DNA of 64,000 bases, taken from NCBI GenBank assembly GCA_025463925.1, contig JAODBK010000100.1, positions 1 through 64,000 on the forward strand, read 5' to 3'. Numbering within the stretch: the stretch's first letter is position 1; every line of letters begins with the position of its first letter. The notes under the pieces are model-generated. The model had not been told where the DNA came from. It worked only from the letters and a program-made list of their open reading frames with translations, and did no database searches. The translations under genes and the position numbers were made by a program. The stretch is from Acidimicrobiales bacterium. Lineage in GTDB: Bacteria; Actinomycetota; Acidimicrobiia; Acidimicrobiales; AC-14. Positions 40,934 through 49,532 of the stretch are shown here, in pieces.

Positions 40934-42154
40934 ATGACCTACGGGCTGGTGTCGGCAGACTCTCATGTCAACGAAGCTCCTGATCTCTTTCAGACGCGGC
41001 TTCCGAAGGCCATGCGTGATCGGGGTCCGCGCATTCGCACGGACGACTCGGGCCAGGATTGCTGGTTCACCGAGGGGCTGCCCCCGACGCCGCTGTCGTT
41101 CGGCGTCCACGCGGCCGGCAAGCGTCGCGAAGGCGAGGCATTCGAAGGTCGCAGCTTGTTCATCTCCCGCGACGAGATGGTCAAGGGTTCCTACGACCCC
41201 CACGCCCGCCTGACCGACATGGACACCGACGGGCTCGACGCCGAGGTGCTCTATCCCGGACCGCTTGGTGGCCTTGGTGGTGGCGGGACTCTCGCCAGCA
41301 TCACGGATCGAGATCTGCGCCACGCTTCCATTCGCGCGTACAACGACTGGCTGGCCGACTTCTGCGCGGTCGCGCCGGAGCGTCTCATTGGCATCGCGCT
41401 GGTGCGCATGGAAGAACAAGAGTTCGCGCTCGCTGAACTGGAGCGCGCCGCCCAACTCGGTTTACGCGGTGCCATCGTCAACGCCATGCCCGACCTCATG
41501 GGCGCGCCCGGGCTCTTCAGTCGCAGCTACGACCCGTTCTGGGCCAAGGCCGGCGAAGTCGGCTTACCCCTGAGCCTCCACATCCTTCACAGTCGGTCGA
41601 CGCCGCCGTTGGCGGAAGCGGCCCGACGTGAGGCTGAGCTCACCGGCGCGGCTGACGGCCTGCAGAGCGTGCTCAACCACGTGGGCTCCGGCAGCGGCGT
41701 ATTCGAGACCTACATGACGATGATGTGCCTCGACATGGCCGAGCCCGTCGCGCTCATCATCTTCTCGGGCCTGCTCGAACGCTTTCCTTCTCTTCGGTTC
41801 GCGATTGCCGAGAGTGGCATCGGCTGGATCCCGTTCACGCTCGAGCGGATGGACGGGATCTTTCACGCCCACCGCAACTGGATGAAGACCGTCATCACCC
41901 GGCCGCCCAGCGAGTACTTCCACGAGCACTTCTTCGCCACGTTCCAGCAAGACGACGATTCAGGGATCCTCGGCCGCGCCATCTCAGGTGTCGACAACCT
42001 GATGTGGGCTTCGGACTATCCCCACACTGACACCACCTTCCCGTACTCCCGCAAGGTTGTCGACCGGGTCTTCGAGTCGGTACCGCCCGACGAACGAGAG
42101 AAGATCACGAGCACCAACGCTCGCCGGCTGTACGGCCTGCGACCTTCGGTCTAG
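40934..42154 (+). CDS. Amidohydrolase-2 family protein, first gene of the rightward operon
   Basis: The 406-residue product starts VSADSHVNEAPDLFQTRL (D-x-H-x-x-E metal motif), has LHILHSRSTPP, FAIAESGIGWIPFTLERMDGIF and MWASDYPHTDTTFPYS (catalytic Asp). ATG 40934 has AAGG upstream; GTG 40916 is in frame. It is close in motif content to the proteins at 57289-58446 and 26103-27326. Being first in a unit that goes on with beta-oxidation genes, it may open a ring or cleave a C-C bond to release an acid. Confidence 0.86.
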   Translation: MTYGLVSADSHVNEAPDLFQTRLPKAMRDRGPRIRTDDSGQDCWFTEGLPPTPLSFGVHAAGKRREGEAFEGRSLFISRDEMVKGSYDPHARLTDMDTDGLDAEVLYPGPLGGLGGGGTLASITDRDLRHASIRAYNDWLADFCAVAPERLIGIALVRMEEQEFALAELERAAQLGLRGAIVNAMPDLMGAPGLFSRSYDPFWAKAGEVGLPLSLHILHSRSTPPLAEAARREAELTGAADGLQSVLNHVGSGSGVFETYMTMMCLDMAEPVALIIFSGLLERFPSLRFAIAESGIGWIPFTLERMDGIFHAHRNWMKTVITRPPSEYFHEHFFATFQQDDDSGILGRAISGVDNLMWASDYPHTDTTFPYSRKVVDRVFESVPPDEREKITSTNARRLYGLRPSV

Positions 42155-42165
42155 TCGGGCAGTCG

Positions 42166-43143
42166 ATGGATCTTGCGCCGAGTGCCGAGCAACAGGCGAG
42201 GGCATTGGCGGTCGCCGAACTGTTGGCCAAGCACGCGTCGCCGGAACGAGTTCGCGCCGCCGAACCACTCGGCTTCGACGGGCCGCTCTGGCAGCACGTC
42301 AGTGCTCGCAATTGGCCGGACCTCGACGCCCTGCTCGACCTCGCGCTCGTGGCCGAGGAGATGGGTCGCCACCTGGCGCCCGCGCCCTTCGTCGAAGTCG
42401 CGGTGTCTCGGCGTTTGCTCAGAGCGGCCGGCGTAGACGTCGGAGTTGGCGACGCCACCATCACAACCCTCGCGTTGCACGACTCGTCGTCCGGCGTGGC
42501 CCGGCTCGTGCCCGCCGGCGCGGTCGCCGACGCCGTGGTCGCGTTGCGTCACGGCGAACTCGTCGTCGTGCCGATCCATGGCGCTCGCCCGGGCGCTCCG
42601 GTCTCCAACCTCGGCTGCTTGCCCATCGCCGACTGCCCGGTCGATGGGTCCGACGCAACCCAGCTGATGGGTGCCGACCGGGCCGGCGCGGCCCACACTC
42701 GAGCCGTCGACGAATGGCGGGTTCTGACCGCGTCCGCGCTCGTCGGTCTTGCTGCGGGAGCACTCGACCTCGCCGTCAATCACGTGACCCACCGCCACCA
42801 GTTCGGCGTACCGGTCGGAAGCTTCCAGGCCGTCCAGCACCGACTCGCCGATCTGGCGACTGACCTCGAGGGAGCGCGCCTGCTTGCTCGCAAGGCGGCG
42901 TGGTCGGCCGACCAACGCGCAAGCGACGCGCCGGCGCTCGCGGCGATGGCCTTCGTGTGGGCCGCGGGCGCGGCCCATCGAGTGACAACCGACAGCCTTC
43001 ACTTCCACGGCGGCTACGGCTACACGCTCGAGAACGACATCCAGCTCTCCTTCCGCAGAGCCAAGGCGTGGGCCCTCGTCCTCGACGATCCCGAGCGCGA
43101 ACTGAGCCGGCTCGGCGACACCCTCTACGCGGTGGTCGGCTGA
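42166..43143 (+). CDS. Acyl-CoA dehydrogenase, beta-type subunit
   Basis: A 325-residue ACAD that is short for the family. THRHQFGVPVGSFQAVQHRLADL (FAD-phosphate Arg and Gln) and DSLHFHGGYGYTLENDIQLSFRRAKAW are present, while the middle beta domain (VARLVPAGAVADAVVALRHGEL) is reduced and the catalytic region is weak. It overlaps the next ACAD gene (TGATG). Paired genes of this sort encode alpha2beta2 heterotetrameric dehydrogenases in actinobacterial steroid-side-chain degradation, where each subunit supplies part of the active site. Confidence 0.87.
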   Translation: MDLAPSAEQQARALAVAELLAKHASPERVRAAEPLGFDGPLWQHVSARNWPDLDALLDLALVAEEMGRHLAPAPFVEVAVSRRLLRAAGVDVGVGDATITTLALHDSSSGVARLVPAGAVADAVVALRHGELVVVPIHGARPGAPVSNLGCLPIADCPVDGSDATQLMGADRAGAAHTRAVDEWRVLTASALVGLAAGALDLAVNHVTHRHQFGVPVGSFQAVQHRLADLATDLEGARLLARKAAWSADQRASDAPALAAMAFVWAAGAAHRVTTDSLHFHGGYGYTLENDIQLSFRRAKAWALVLDDPERELSRLGDTLYAVVG

Positions 43144-44315
43144 TGGATTTCGCCTTGCACGAGAGTGGCGAGGCGTTCCGGTCGGAGGTGCGGGTGTTTC
43201 TCGCCGAGCACCTCACCCAAGACGTGCGCGAGCGCGTGCGTCGCACTGGCACCGTTCACGACTGGCGCTTTCACCGGGCGCTCGGAGCCAAGGGTTGGAT
43301 CGGTGCGGGATGGCCAGTCGAGTTCGGCGGTCAGGGACGCGGGCCGTGGGAGCTGCGCATCTTCTACGAGGAATGTGCCCGAGCTGACGCTCCTACCGAC
43401 GGCCTGTCGATGACGCTGATGGTTGCCAACACGCTTCGCGTCGCCGGCACTGAGGTCCAGCAGCGCGAGATCCTGCCCCGCGTCCTGGCCGGTGAGGTCG
43501 TCATCTGCCTCGGGTACTCCGAGCCGGACACCGGGTCTGACGTCGCCGCGGCCCGGCTCTCGGCCATTCGAGACGGCGACGACTGGATCCTCAACGGCCA
43601 GAAGGTGTTCACGTCGCTGGCCCACGAGGCGCAGTACGTCTTCCTGCTCACTCGGACCAACGCCGACGCGCCCAAGCACCGAGGCCTCACCATGTTCCTC
43701 GTCCCCATGGACACGCCGGGGATCGACGTCGAGCCGCTCTGGACCCTCGGCGCGCCTGGCCGCACCAACCGCACCTTCTACACCGATGTCCGAGTCCCTG
43801 ATGCCGCGCGTGTCGGCGATGTTGATGGTGGCTGGGACGTGATGACGGCTGCTCTGACGTTCGAAAGGGGCGGGACGTTGGGCGCGGTGCGGGCGTTGGA
43901 GGAGACGGTGGCGTGGGCGCGCACCGCGCGCCGGCCTGACGGGTCAGCGGTCATCGACGACCCACTGGTGCGTCGGCGCCTGGCGCGGGTCGCGATCGAG
44001 AACGAAGTCGCAGCTCTGCTGTCGCACCGAACGACGTGGACCGCGGCCGAGGGCCACCTTCCCGGCGTCGAGGGCTCGATGGCCAAGCTGTTCTCGTCGG
44101 AGTCGGTGCAGCGTTGCACCGCGGACTTGCTCGACCTGATGGGGACCGAAGGGCTCCTGACCCAGGATCAGCCGGACGCGCCGGCAGCGGGCGCGGTCGA
44201 GGCGGCCCATCGCAAGGCCGCGGTGGCCCGCATCTATGGCGGCACGAGCGAGGTCTTGCGCAGCATCGTGGCCGAGCGCGGCCTGGGGTTGCCCCGCACG
44301 AGAGCGGCCCGCTGA
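43143..44315 (+). CDS. Acyl-CoA dehydrogenase, alpha-type subunit
   Basis: A 390-residue ACAD: GWIGAGWPVEFGGQGRGPWELRIFYEECARA, LGYSEPDTGSDVAAARLSA (substrate/FAD loop), GQKVFTSLAHEAQYVFLLTRT, and the C-terminal IYGGTSEVLRSIVAERGLGLPR with the FAD-contact GGTSE. It complements the preceding subunit. ATG 43143 overlaps the previous stop. It most likely introduces the alpha-beta double bond into a bulky CoA ester, with hydration and oxidation by the MaoC and SDR proteins downstream. Confidence 0.9.
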   Translation: MDFALHESGEAFRSEVRVFLAEHLTQDVRERVRRTGTVHDWRFHRALGAKGWIGAGWPVEFGGQGRGPWELRIFYEECARADAPTDGLSMTLMVANTLRVAGTEVQQREILPRVLAGEVVICLGYSEPDTGSDVAAARLSAIRDGDDWILNGQKVFTSLAHEAQYVFLLTRTNADAPKHRGLTMFLVPMDTPGIDVEPLWTLGAPGRTNRTFYTDVRVPDAARVGDVDGGWDVMTAALTFERGGTLGAVRALEETVAWARTARRPDGSAVIDDPLVRRRLARVAIENEVAALLSHRTTWTAAEGHLPGVEGSMAKLFSSESVQRCTADLLDLMGTEGLLTQDQPDAPAAGAVEAAHRKAAVARIYGGTSEVLRSIVAERGLGLPRTRAAR

Positions 44316-45997
44316 TGCCCGGCTTCAACTTGGCCGACATGTTCGAGCAGGTGGCCGCGGTCGCCCCTGATCGCGAGGCCGTCGTCGCTGCCGGCCGTCG
44401 GGTGACGTACCAGGAGCTCGACACCCGAGCCGAGCGTTTGGCGGGTTGGCTTCGGGCGGCCGGTGTGGTGCCCGGGGACCACGTCGGCATCTTGGCCCTG
44501 AACTGTCCTGAATGGCTCGAGGCACTGATCGCAGCGTTCAAGGTGCGGGCGGCCGCCATCAACGTCAACCATCGTTACCTCGCCGACGAGCTGTTGCACC
44601 TGTGCGGCAATGCCGACCTGGTGGCCCTTGTCGTCCAGCGCCGGTTCGCGCCACGTGTCGAGGCGATCAAGGATCGGCTGCCCTCGCTGCGTCACATCAT
44701 CGTGGTGGACGACGACAGCGGCGAGCCCGCGCTGGGGGGCGAGATTGCCTACGAGGCAGCCGTCGCCGAGGGCGCGCACGTGCCCGACCACGTGCGCGCC
44801 AGCAGATCGGGCGATGACCGTTACGTCATGTACACCGGCGGTACGACCGGTCTGCCCAAGGGGGTCGTCTGGCGCCACGAGGATCTCTTCTTCGCGGCAT
44901 TGCGGGGCGGCGCGACCGGCCGGCTCGGCCCGGTCACGCGACCTGAGGAACCGGCCGAGCGCGCCGCCCAGGTGCGCGCACCCATGCGGTGGCTGCTGCC
45001 GGCGCCGCTGCACCACGCCGGCGGGCAGTGGGGCACGCTCAGCGCGCTCCTTACCGGGCACACGCTGATCCAGTGGTCGGGCGCGCACTTCGATGCCGAC
45101 GCGCTGTGGCGTTTGGTCGAACAGGAGAGGGTCCACAGCGTCGGCATCATCGGTGACGCCATGGCTCGGCCCATGGCTGATGCGCTCGCCGCGCCGGGAG
45201 CGTCCTACGACACGTCGTCGCTGCTTTCCTTCGGGAGCGGAGGCGCGGTCTTCTCGGTCGCGGTGAAGGAGGAGTTGCGCCGTCTCCTGCCCAACGTGGC
45301 GCTTGCCGAGTCGCTCGGGTCGTCGGAAAGCGGCCTTGACGCGGTGCTCGTCCTCGAGCCCCAAGACTTCGAATCGGGCGCGCGACCGCGCTTCGCGATC
45401 ACGCCCGACATGGCGGTCTTCGACAGCGATCTGCGGCCGGTCGTCCCCGGCTCCGGCGTCGTCGGTCGCATCGCGCGGCGCGGCCACATCCCGCTCGGCT
45501 ACTACAACGACGTCGAGCGGACAGCGCGCACGTTCCCGTTCGTTGATGGCGTGCGTTGGGTCATCGTCGGTGACGACGCGGTCGTCGACGACGAGCGCAT
45601 GGTGCATCTGCTCGGACGGGGCTCGGGCTGCATCAACACCGGCGGCGAGAAGGTGTGGCCGGAAGAGGTGGAGGCGACGCTGAAACAACATTCAAACGTC
45701 TTCGACGCGGTCGTGGTCGGCTTGCCCGACGCGCGATGGGGTCAACGGGTCGCGGCCGTCGTGGCGCTGCGTCCCGGGTCAGAGCTGTCGCTGGCCGAGG
45801 CCGCCGACCACTGCCGCGAGCGCCTCGCGGACTACAAGGTGCCGCGGCGCTTGCGAATCGTCGACGCGGTCGAACGCCACGCGAGCGGCAAACCCGACTA
45901 CCGGTGGGCGAGCTCGATCGCTGCTGAGCCCGCATCCGACACGACGGCCGATCAGGCTGACAGATCGGCCGAGACCGTTCCAGGAGGAGCGCAATGA
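44315..45997 (+). CDS. Acyl-CoA synthetase (FadD-type)
   Basis: The 560-residue ANL ligase has VMYTGGTTGLPKGVVWRHEDLFF (ATP loop with Gly in place of the usual Ser), LPAPLHHAGGQWGTL, GCINTGGEKVWPEEVEATLK and a C-terminal HASGKPDYRW lysine. The GGTTG loop and INTGGEKV form occur in steroid-acid ligases such as FadD17/FadD19-like proteins (recollection, not checked). ATG 44315 overlaps the ACAD stop (TGATG). It ends with a polar tail that overlaps the SDR start by four bases. Confidence 0.9.
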   Translation: MPGFNLADMFEQVAAVAPDREAVVAAGRRVTYQELDTRAERLAGWLRAAGVVPGDHVGILALNCPEWLEALIAAFKVRAAAINVNHRYLADELLHLCGNADLVALVVQRRFAPRVEAIKDRLPSLRHIIVVDDDSGEPALGGEIAYEAAVAEGAHVPDHVRASRSGDDRYVMYTGGTTGLPKGVVWRHEDLFFAALRGGATGRLGPVTRPEEPAERAAQVRAPMRWLLPAPLHHAGGQWGTLSALLTGHTLIQWSGAHFDADALWRLVEQERVHSVGIIGDAMARPMADALAAPGASYDTSSLLSFGSGGAVFSVAVKEELRRLLPNVALAESLGSSESGLDAVLVLEPQDFESGARPRFAITPDMAVFDSDLRPVVPGSGVVGRIARRGHIPLGYYNDVERTARTFPFVDGVRWVIVGDDAVVDDERMVHLLGRGSGCINTGGEKVWPEEVEATLKQHSNVFDAVVVGLPDARWGQRVAAVVALRPGSELSLAEAADHCRERLADYKVPRRLRIVDAVERHASGKPDYRWASSIAAEPASDTTADQADRSAETVPGGAQ

Positions 45998-46896
45998 ACC
46001 GCCTCTGCGAAGGCCGCATCGCCATCGTCACCGGCGCCGGGCGCGGCATCGGCCGCGGCCACGCCTTGGAGTTCGCGCGCCAGGGCGGGCGCGTCGTCGT
46101 GAACGACCGCGGCGGTGAGGTCGACGGGCGCGGCGAGTCGGACGGACCGGCTGCGGCGGTGGTCGCGGAGATACGCGAACTCGGCGGCGACGCCGTGGCC
46201 AACACGGACGACGTCGCCACATGGGGGGGCGCCCGCAGCCTGGTTGAAGCCGCGCTCGACCACTTCGGCCGCCTCGACGTGCTTGTCACCAACGCCGGGA
46301 TCATCCGCGACCGCATGCTCGTGTCACTCGAGGAGGAGGACTGGGACGCAGTCATCCGCGTCCACCTCAAGGGCACGTTCGCCCCCGTGCACTTCGCAGC
46401 TGCGCACTGGCGGGAGCGGGCGAAGGCGGGCGAGGACGTCGACGCTCGCATCATCACGACCACGTCGGCGGCCGGGCTCTACGGCAATCCCGGTCAGACG
46501 AACTACAGCGCGGCCAAGGCCGGCATCCTCGGATTCACTACCACCGCCGCGCTCGAGCTCGCCCGCTACGGCGTCACGGTCAACGCCGTCGCCCCAGCCG
46601 GGCGTACCCGCATGACCGAGGCCATCTTCACCGGGAAGCTGGCCAAGCCGGCCGACGGCTTCGACTTTCTCGACGCCGACAACGTGGCGCCGCTCGTGGT
46701 GTGGCTCGGGAGTCTCGAGTCGCGCGATGTCACCGGGCGGGTCTTCGAGGTGGCAGGTGGCGCAGTGACGGTGGCCGAGGGTTGGCGCCGCGGGCCCTCG
46801 GCCCGCCAGAAGGAGCGACTCGACCCGACGGCGATCGGCTCGATGGTTGGACGGTTGCTCGACGAAGCGGCGCCGCTGACCGCGGCCCACGCGTAG
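45994..46896 (+). CDS. HSD17B4-like short-chain 3-hydroxyacyl-CoA dehydrogenase
   Basis: A 300-residue SDR: VTGAGRGIGRGHALEFARQGGRVVVNDRGGEVDG is characteristic of the dehydrogenase domain of peroxisomal multifunctional enzyme type 2, followed by VTNAGIIRDRML, STSAAG-like TTTSAAGLYGNPGQTNYSAAKAGI with catalytic Tyr and Lys. It probably oxidises the 3-hydroxyacyl-CoA made by the MaoC-type hydratase encoded next. In animals the two domains are fused; here they are adjacent genes. Confidence 0.9.
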   Translation: MNRLCEGRIAIVTGAGRGIGRGHALEFARQGGRVVVNDRGGEVDGRGESDGPAAAVVAEIRELGGDAVANTDDVATWGGARSLVEAALDHFGRLDVLVTNAGIIRDRMLVSLEEEDWDAVIRVHLKGTFAPVHFAAAHWRERAKAGEDVDARIITTTSAAGLYGNPGQTNYSAAKAGILGFTTTAALELARYGVTVNAVAPAGRTRMTEAIFTGKLAKPADGFDFLDADNVAPLVVWLGSLESRDVTGRVFEVAGGAVTVAEGWRRGPSARQKERLDPTAIGSMVGRLLDEAAPLTAAHA

Positions 46897-46909
46897 GACG
46901 GGAGCGGTC

Positions 46910-47800
46910 ATGCCCATCGACCCCTCCGCGGTCGGCGCAACCTTCGGGCCCACGACCGCGTCGTGGACGTCGACCGACGCCATCATCTATGCGCTTGGCG
47001 TGGGCGCCGACGAGTTGGCGTTCACGACGGAGAACTCGATCGGCGTCGCACAACAAGTGTTGCCGACGTTCCCACTCGTCGTCGGCCAGGTCGGCCGCGA
47101 TCGCGGCGCCCGGCGCGAACCGCGCCCGCCGACCGAGCCGGCCGGCCCGGGTCCGATGGCGCGGATCGGCACGTACGACCCGGCCATGGTCGTGCACGCA
47201 GGATCGAGCGTCAGTGCGCCCGGTCCGCTGCCGCCCGCGGGATCAGCCGACATCAGCGGCCGCATCGCGGCGATCTGGGACAAGGGCTCGGGCGCGCTCG
47301 TCGTTCTCGAGTCGGAGGGCCGCGACCCATCGGATGGCCGGCTCCTTTTCACGACCACCTTCTCGACCTTCATTCGAGGCGAGGGCGGCTTCAGCGGCAA
47401 CAGGGGCCCATCGGCCAGCGCGTCGGCGCCGCCCGAGCGACCGCCCGATCACGTCGTCGAGTACCGGACGTCGCCCCGCCAAGCCTTGCTCTACCGGCTG
47501 TCGGGGGATCGCAACCCGCTGCACTCGGATCCCGAGTTCGCGGCTCGGGCCGGCTTCGACGCCCCGATCCTTCATGGGTTGTGCACGTTCGGATTCACTG
47601 GTCGGGCCTTGCTCAGGGCCGTGTGTGCCGCCGAGCCGGCCCGCTTCCGGAGCATGGAGGGGCGCTTCTCCAAACCTGTCACGCCAGGCGACGTGCTGCG
47701 GGTGTCGATGTGGATGGACGGAGATTCGGCGCTCTTCCGGACGGAGAACCAGCGGGGCGACATCGCCATCGACAACGGCCGGTGCACCTTCGATGCTTGA
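46910..47800 (+). CDS. MaoC-type enoyl-CoA hydratase (double hot-dog)
   Basis: The 296-residue protein has an N-terminal hot-dog half (FTTENSIGVAQQVLPTFPLVVGQ) and a C-terminal half with the hydratase-2 motif YRLSGDRNPLHSDPEFAARAGFDAPILHGLCTFGFTGRAL, in which Asp and His are catalytic. This is the layout of hydratase 2 in multifunctional enzyme type 2. It overlaps the next gene by eight bases. It likely hydrates the enoyl-CoA produced by the two-subunit dehydrogenase. Confidence 0.9.
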   Translation: MPIDPSAVGATFGPTTASWTSTDAIIYALGVGADELAFTTENSIGVAQQVLPTFPLVVGQVGRDRGARREPRPPTEPAGPGPMARIGTYDPAMVVHAGSSVSAPGPLPPAGSADISGRIAAIWDKGSGALVVLESEGRDPSDGRLLFTTTFSTFIRGEGGFSGNRGPSASASAPPERPPDHVVEYRTSPRQALLYRLSGDRNPLHSDPEFAARAGFDAPILHGLCTFGFTGRALLRAVCAAEPARFRSMEGRFSKPVTPGDVLRVSMWMDGDSALFRTENQRGDIAIDNGRCTFDA

Positions 47801-49532
47801 TCTCGCCATCACCGGAGGAACCCTCGTCGATGGCACGGGCGGGCCGGCCCGGCGGGCCGACGTCGGCGTGCGCGACGGTCGCGTCGTCGCCCTGGCGGAG
47901 CCCGGTGGCTTGGACGAGCGCGCGTCGCGGACGATCGACGCCGAGGGGCTCACGGTGATGCCCGGTGTCGTCGACCTTCACACCCATTACGACGCGCAAC
48001 TGCACTGGGATCCGACGTGCTCGCCGTCGGTCTTCCACGGCGTCACCACCGTCGTGTCTGGCAACTGCGGGCTCACCCTCGCGCCTGCCGCGCCCGCCGA
48101 TCAGAGCTTCCTCCTCGGTCTGCTCTCGCGCGTCGAGGCGATTCCGTTGGCCGCAATCGAGGCGGGCGTCGACTTTGCGTGGTCGACCTTCCCCGAGTTG
48201 CTCGACGCAATGGCGGCGACCGGGTACGGCGTGAACGTCGCGCTCATGACGGGTCACGCCGCCCTCCGCCGCGCCGTCATGGGCGAAGCGGCGTCGGAGT
48301 CTGCGGCGGACGACACGCAGGTGAAGGCGATGGCGATGCTGCTCGACGAGGCGCTGGCGGCGGGCGGCTTCGGTCTGTCGACCGCGGCCGTACCGACGCA
48401 GGTCGACCTCGAAGGGCGGCCCAGCCCGCCCACCTTCGCGGGCCGGGCCGAGCTGCTGGCCCTGGCTGAGGTCTGCGGTCGTCATGCCGGGACGTCGCTC
48501 GAGTTCATCCCGGCCTCGTACCTGCGCGGCTTCAGTCCCGACGATGTTGCCCTGATGGCCGACATGTCGGCGGCAGCCGACCGTCCCCTCAACTGGAACC
48601 TCGTACTCGTCAATCGTGAAGACCCCGATCTCCATCGGCGCCAGTTGGCCGCCACGGAGGCGGCTCGTGCGCGCGGTGGTCGTGTCGTCCCGCTGGCCAT
48701 GCCCCAGAACGGGCAGCTCCAACAGGACTTCCAGATCGGCTACGTCTTCCGCGCACTGCCGGGTTGGCGCGATGTGTTCGACCTTCCTGTGGCCGAGCGC
48801 TGCCACGCGCTCGCCGACCTCGCGGTTCGTGACCGGCTTCGCCAGCGCCTGGAAGCCGAGACCGCGGGTCTCGCTGTGACCCTGCGGCGGGTGTGGGGCC
48901 GGTTCGTCGTGAACGAGGTCGCGCACAGCGATCTGCGGCCCCTTCTCGATCGCTCGATCGCGTCGATCGCGGCCGAGCGGGGCGTATCGGACTTCGATGC
49001 CATCCTCGACGTGGCCGTGGCCGGCGGTCTCGAGGTCGGCTTCGTCCGCCAGGCATACGACTCCAACGACGACTGGATCCGCGAAGCTCGGGCCGAGGTG
49101 CTGCGCGACCGGCGCGTCGTGTTTGGCGCGTCTGACGCCGGGGCTCACCTCGACATGATGGTCGGGGGCGACTACCCGACCCGTGCCATCGCCGAGCTTG
49201 TCCGCGAACAGGGCCTCTTCACGATCGAGGAGCTGGTGCACCGTCTCTGCGCCGTGCCGGCCGCGCTCTACGGCCTCCGCGATCGGGGTGTCGTCGCGGC
49301 GGGTGGAGCCGCCGACCTCGTGGTCCTCGACCCGGACACGGCGGCGGCGACGCGTATGCACACGGTGCGCGACCTGCCGGCGGGGGCAGCCCGGCTGACG
49401 AGCGAGGCGATCGGCGTCGAGCGCGTGCTGATTGCCGGACGCGAGGTTGTCCGCGCCGGCGAGCTCACCGGCGATCTTCCGGGTCGCGTCCTGCGCTCTG
49501 GCCGGGACAGCGAGACGGTGACGGCACGATGA
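47793..49532 (+). CDS. N-acyl-D-amino-acid deacylase-like amidohydrolase
   Basis: A 579-residue amidohydrolase-3 protein: ITGGTLVDGTGGPARRADVGV, metal motif VDLHTHYDAQLHWDPTCSPSVFHGVTTVVSGNCG and FGASDAGAHLDMMVGG with the catalytic Asp, ending in a small beta domain (GGAADLVVLDPDTAA). D-aminoacylases cleave N-acyl bonds; many homologues act on other cyclic or linear amides. Its place just before hyuA-hyuB suggests one amide-opening step. It overlaps both neighbours by 4-8 bases. Confidence 0.88.
   Translation: MLDLAITGGTLVDGTGGPARRADVGVRDGRVVALAEPGGLDERASRTIDAEGLTVMPGVVDLHTHYDAQLHWDPTCSPSVFHGVTTVVSGNCGLTLAPAAPADQSFLLGLLSRVEAIPLAAIEAGVDFAWSTFPELLDAMAATGYGVNVALMTGHAALRRAVMGEAASESAADDTQVKAMAMLLDEALAAGGFGLSTAAVPTQVDLEGRPSPPTFAGRAELLALAEVCGRHAGTSLEFIPASYLRGFSPDDVALMADMSAAADRPLNWNLVLVNREDPDLHRRQLAATEAARARGGRVVPLAMPQNGQLQQDFQIGYVFRALPGWRDVFDLPVAERCHALADLAVRDRLRQRLEAETAGLAVTLRRVWGRFVVNEVAHSDLRPLLDRSIASIAAERGVSDFDAILDVAVAGGLEVGFVRQAYDSNDDWIREARAEVLRDRRVVFGASDAGAHLDMMVGGDYPTRAIAELVREQGLFTIEELVHRLCAVPAALYGLRDRGVVAAGGAADLVVLDPDTAAATRMHTVRDLPAGAARLTSEAIGVERVLIAGREVVRAGELTGDLPGRVLRSGRDSETVTAR

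Noticed and set aside
47679-49361. A 560-codon minus-strand frame opposite the D-aminoacylase-like gene
   Set aside because: Same GC-driven artefact: no recognisable domain, and the plus strand encodes a full amidohydrolase-3 protein.
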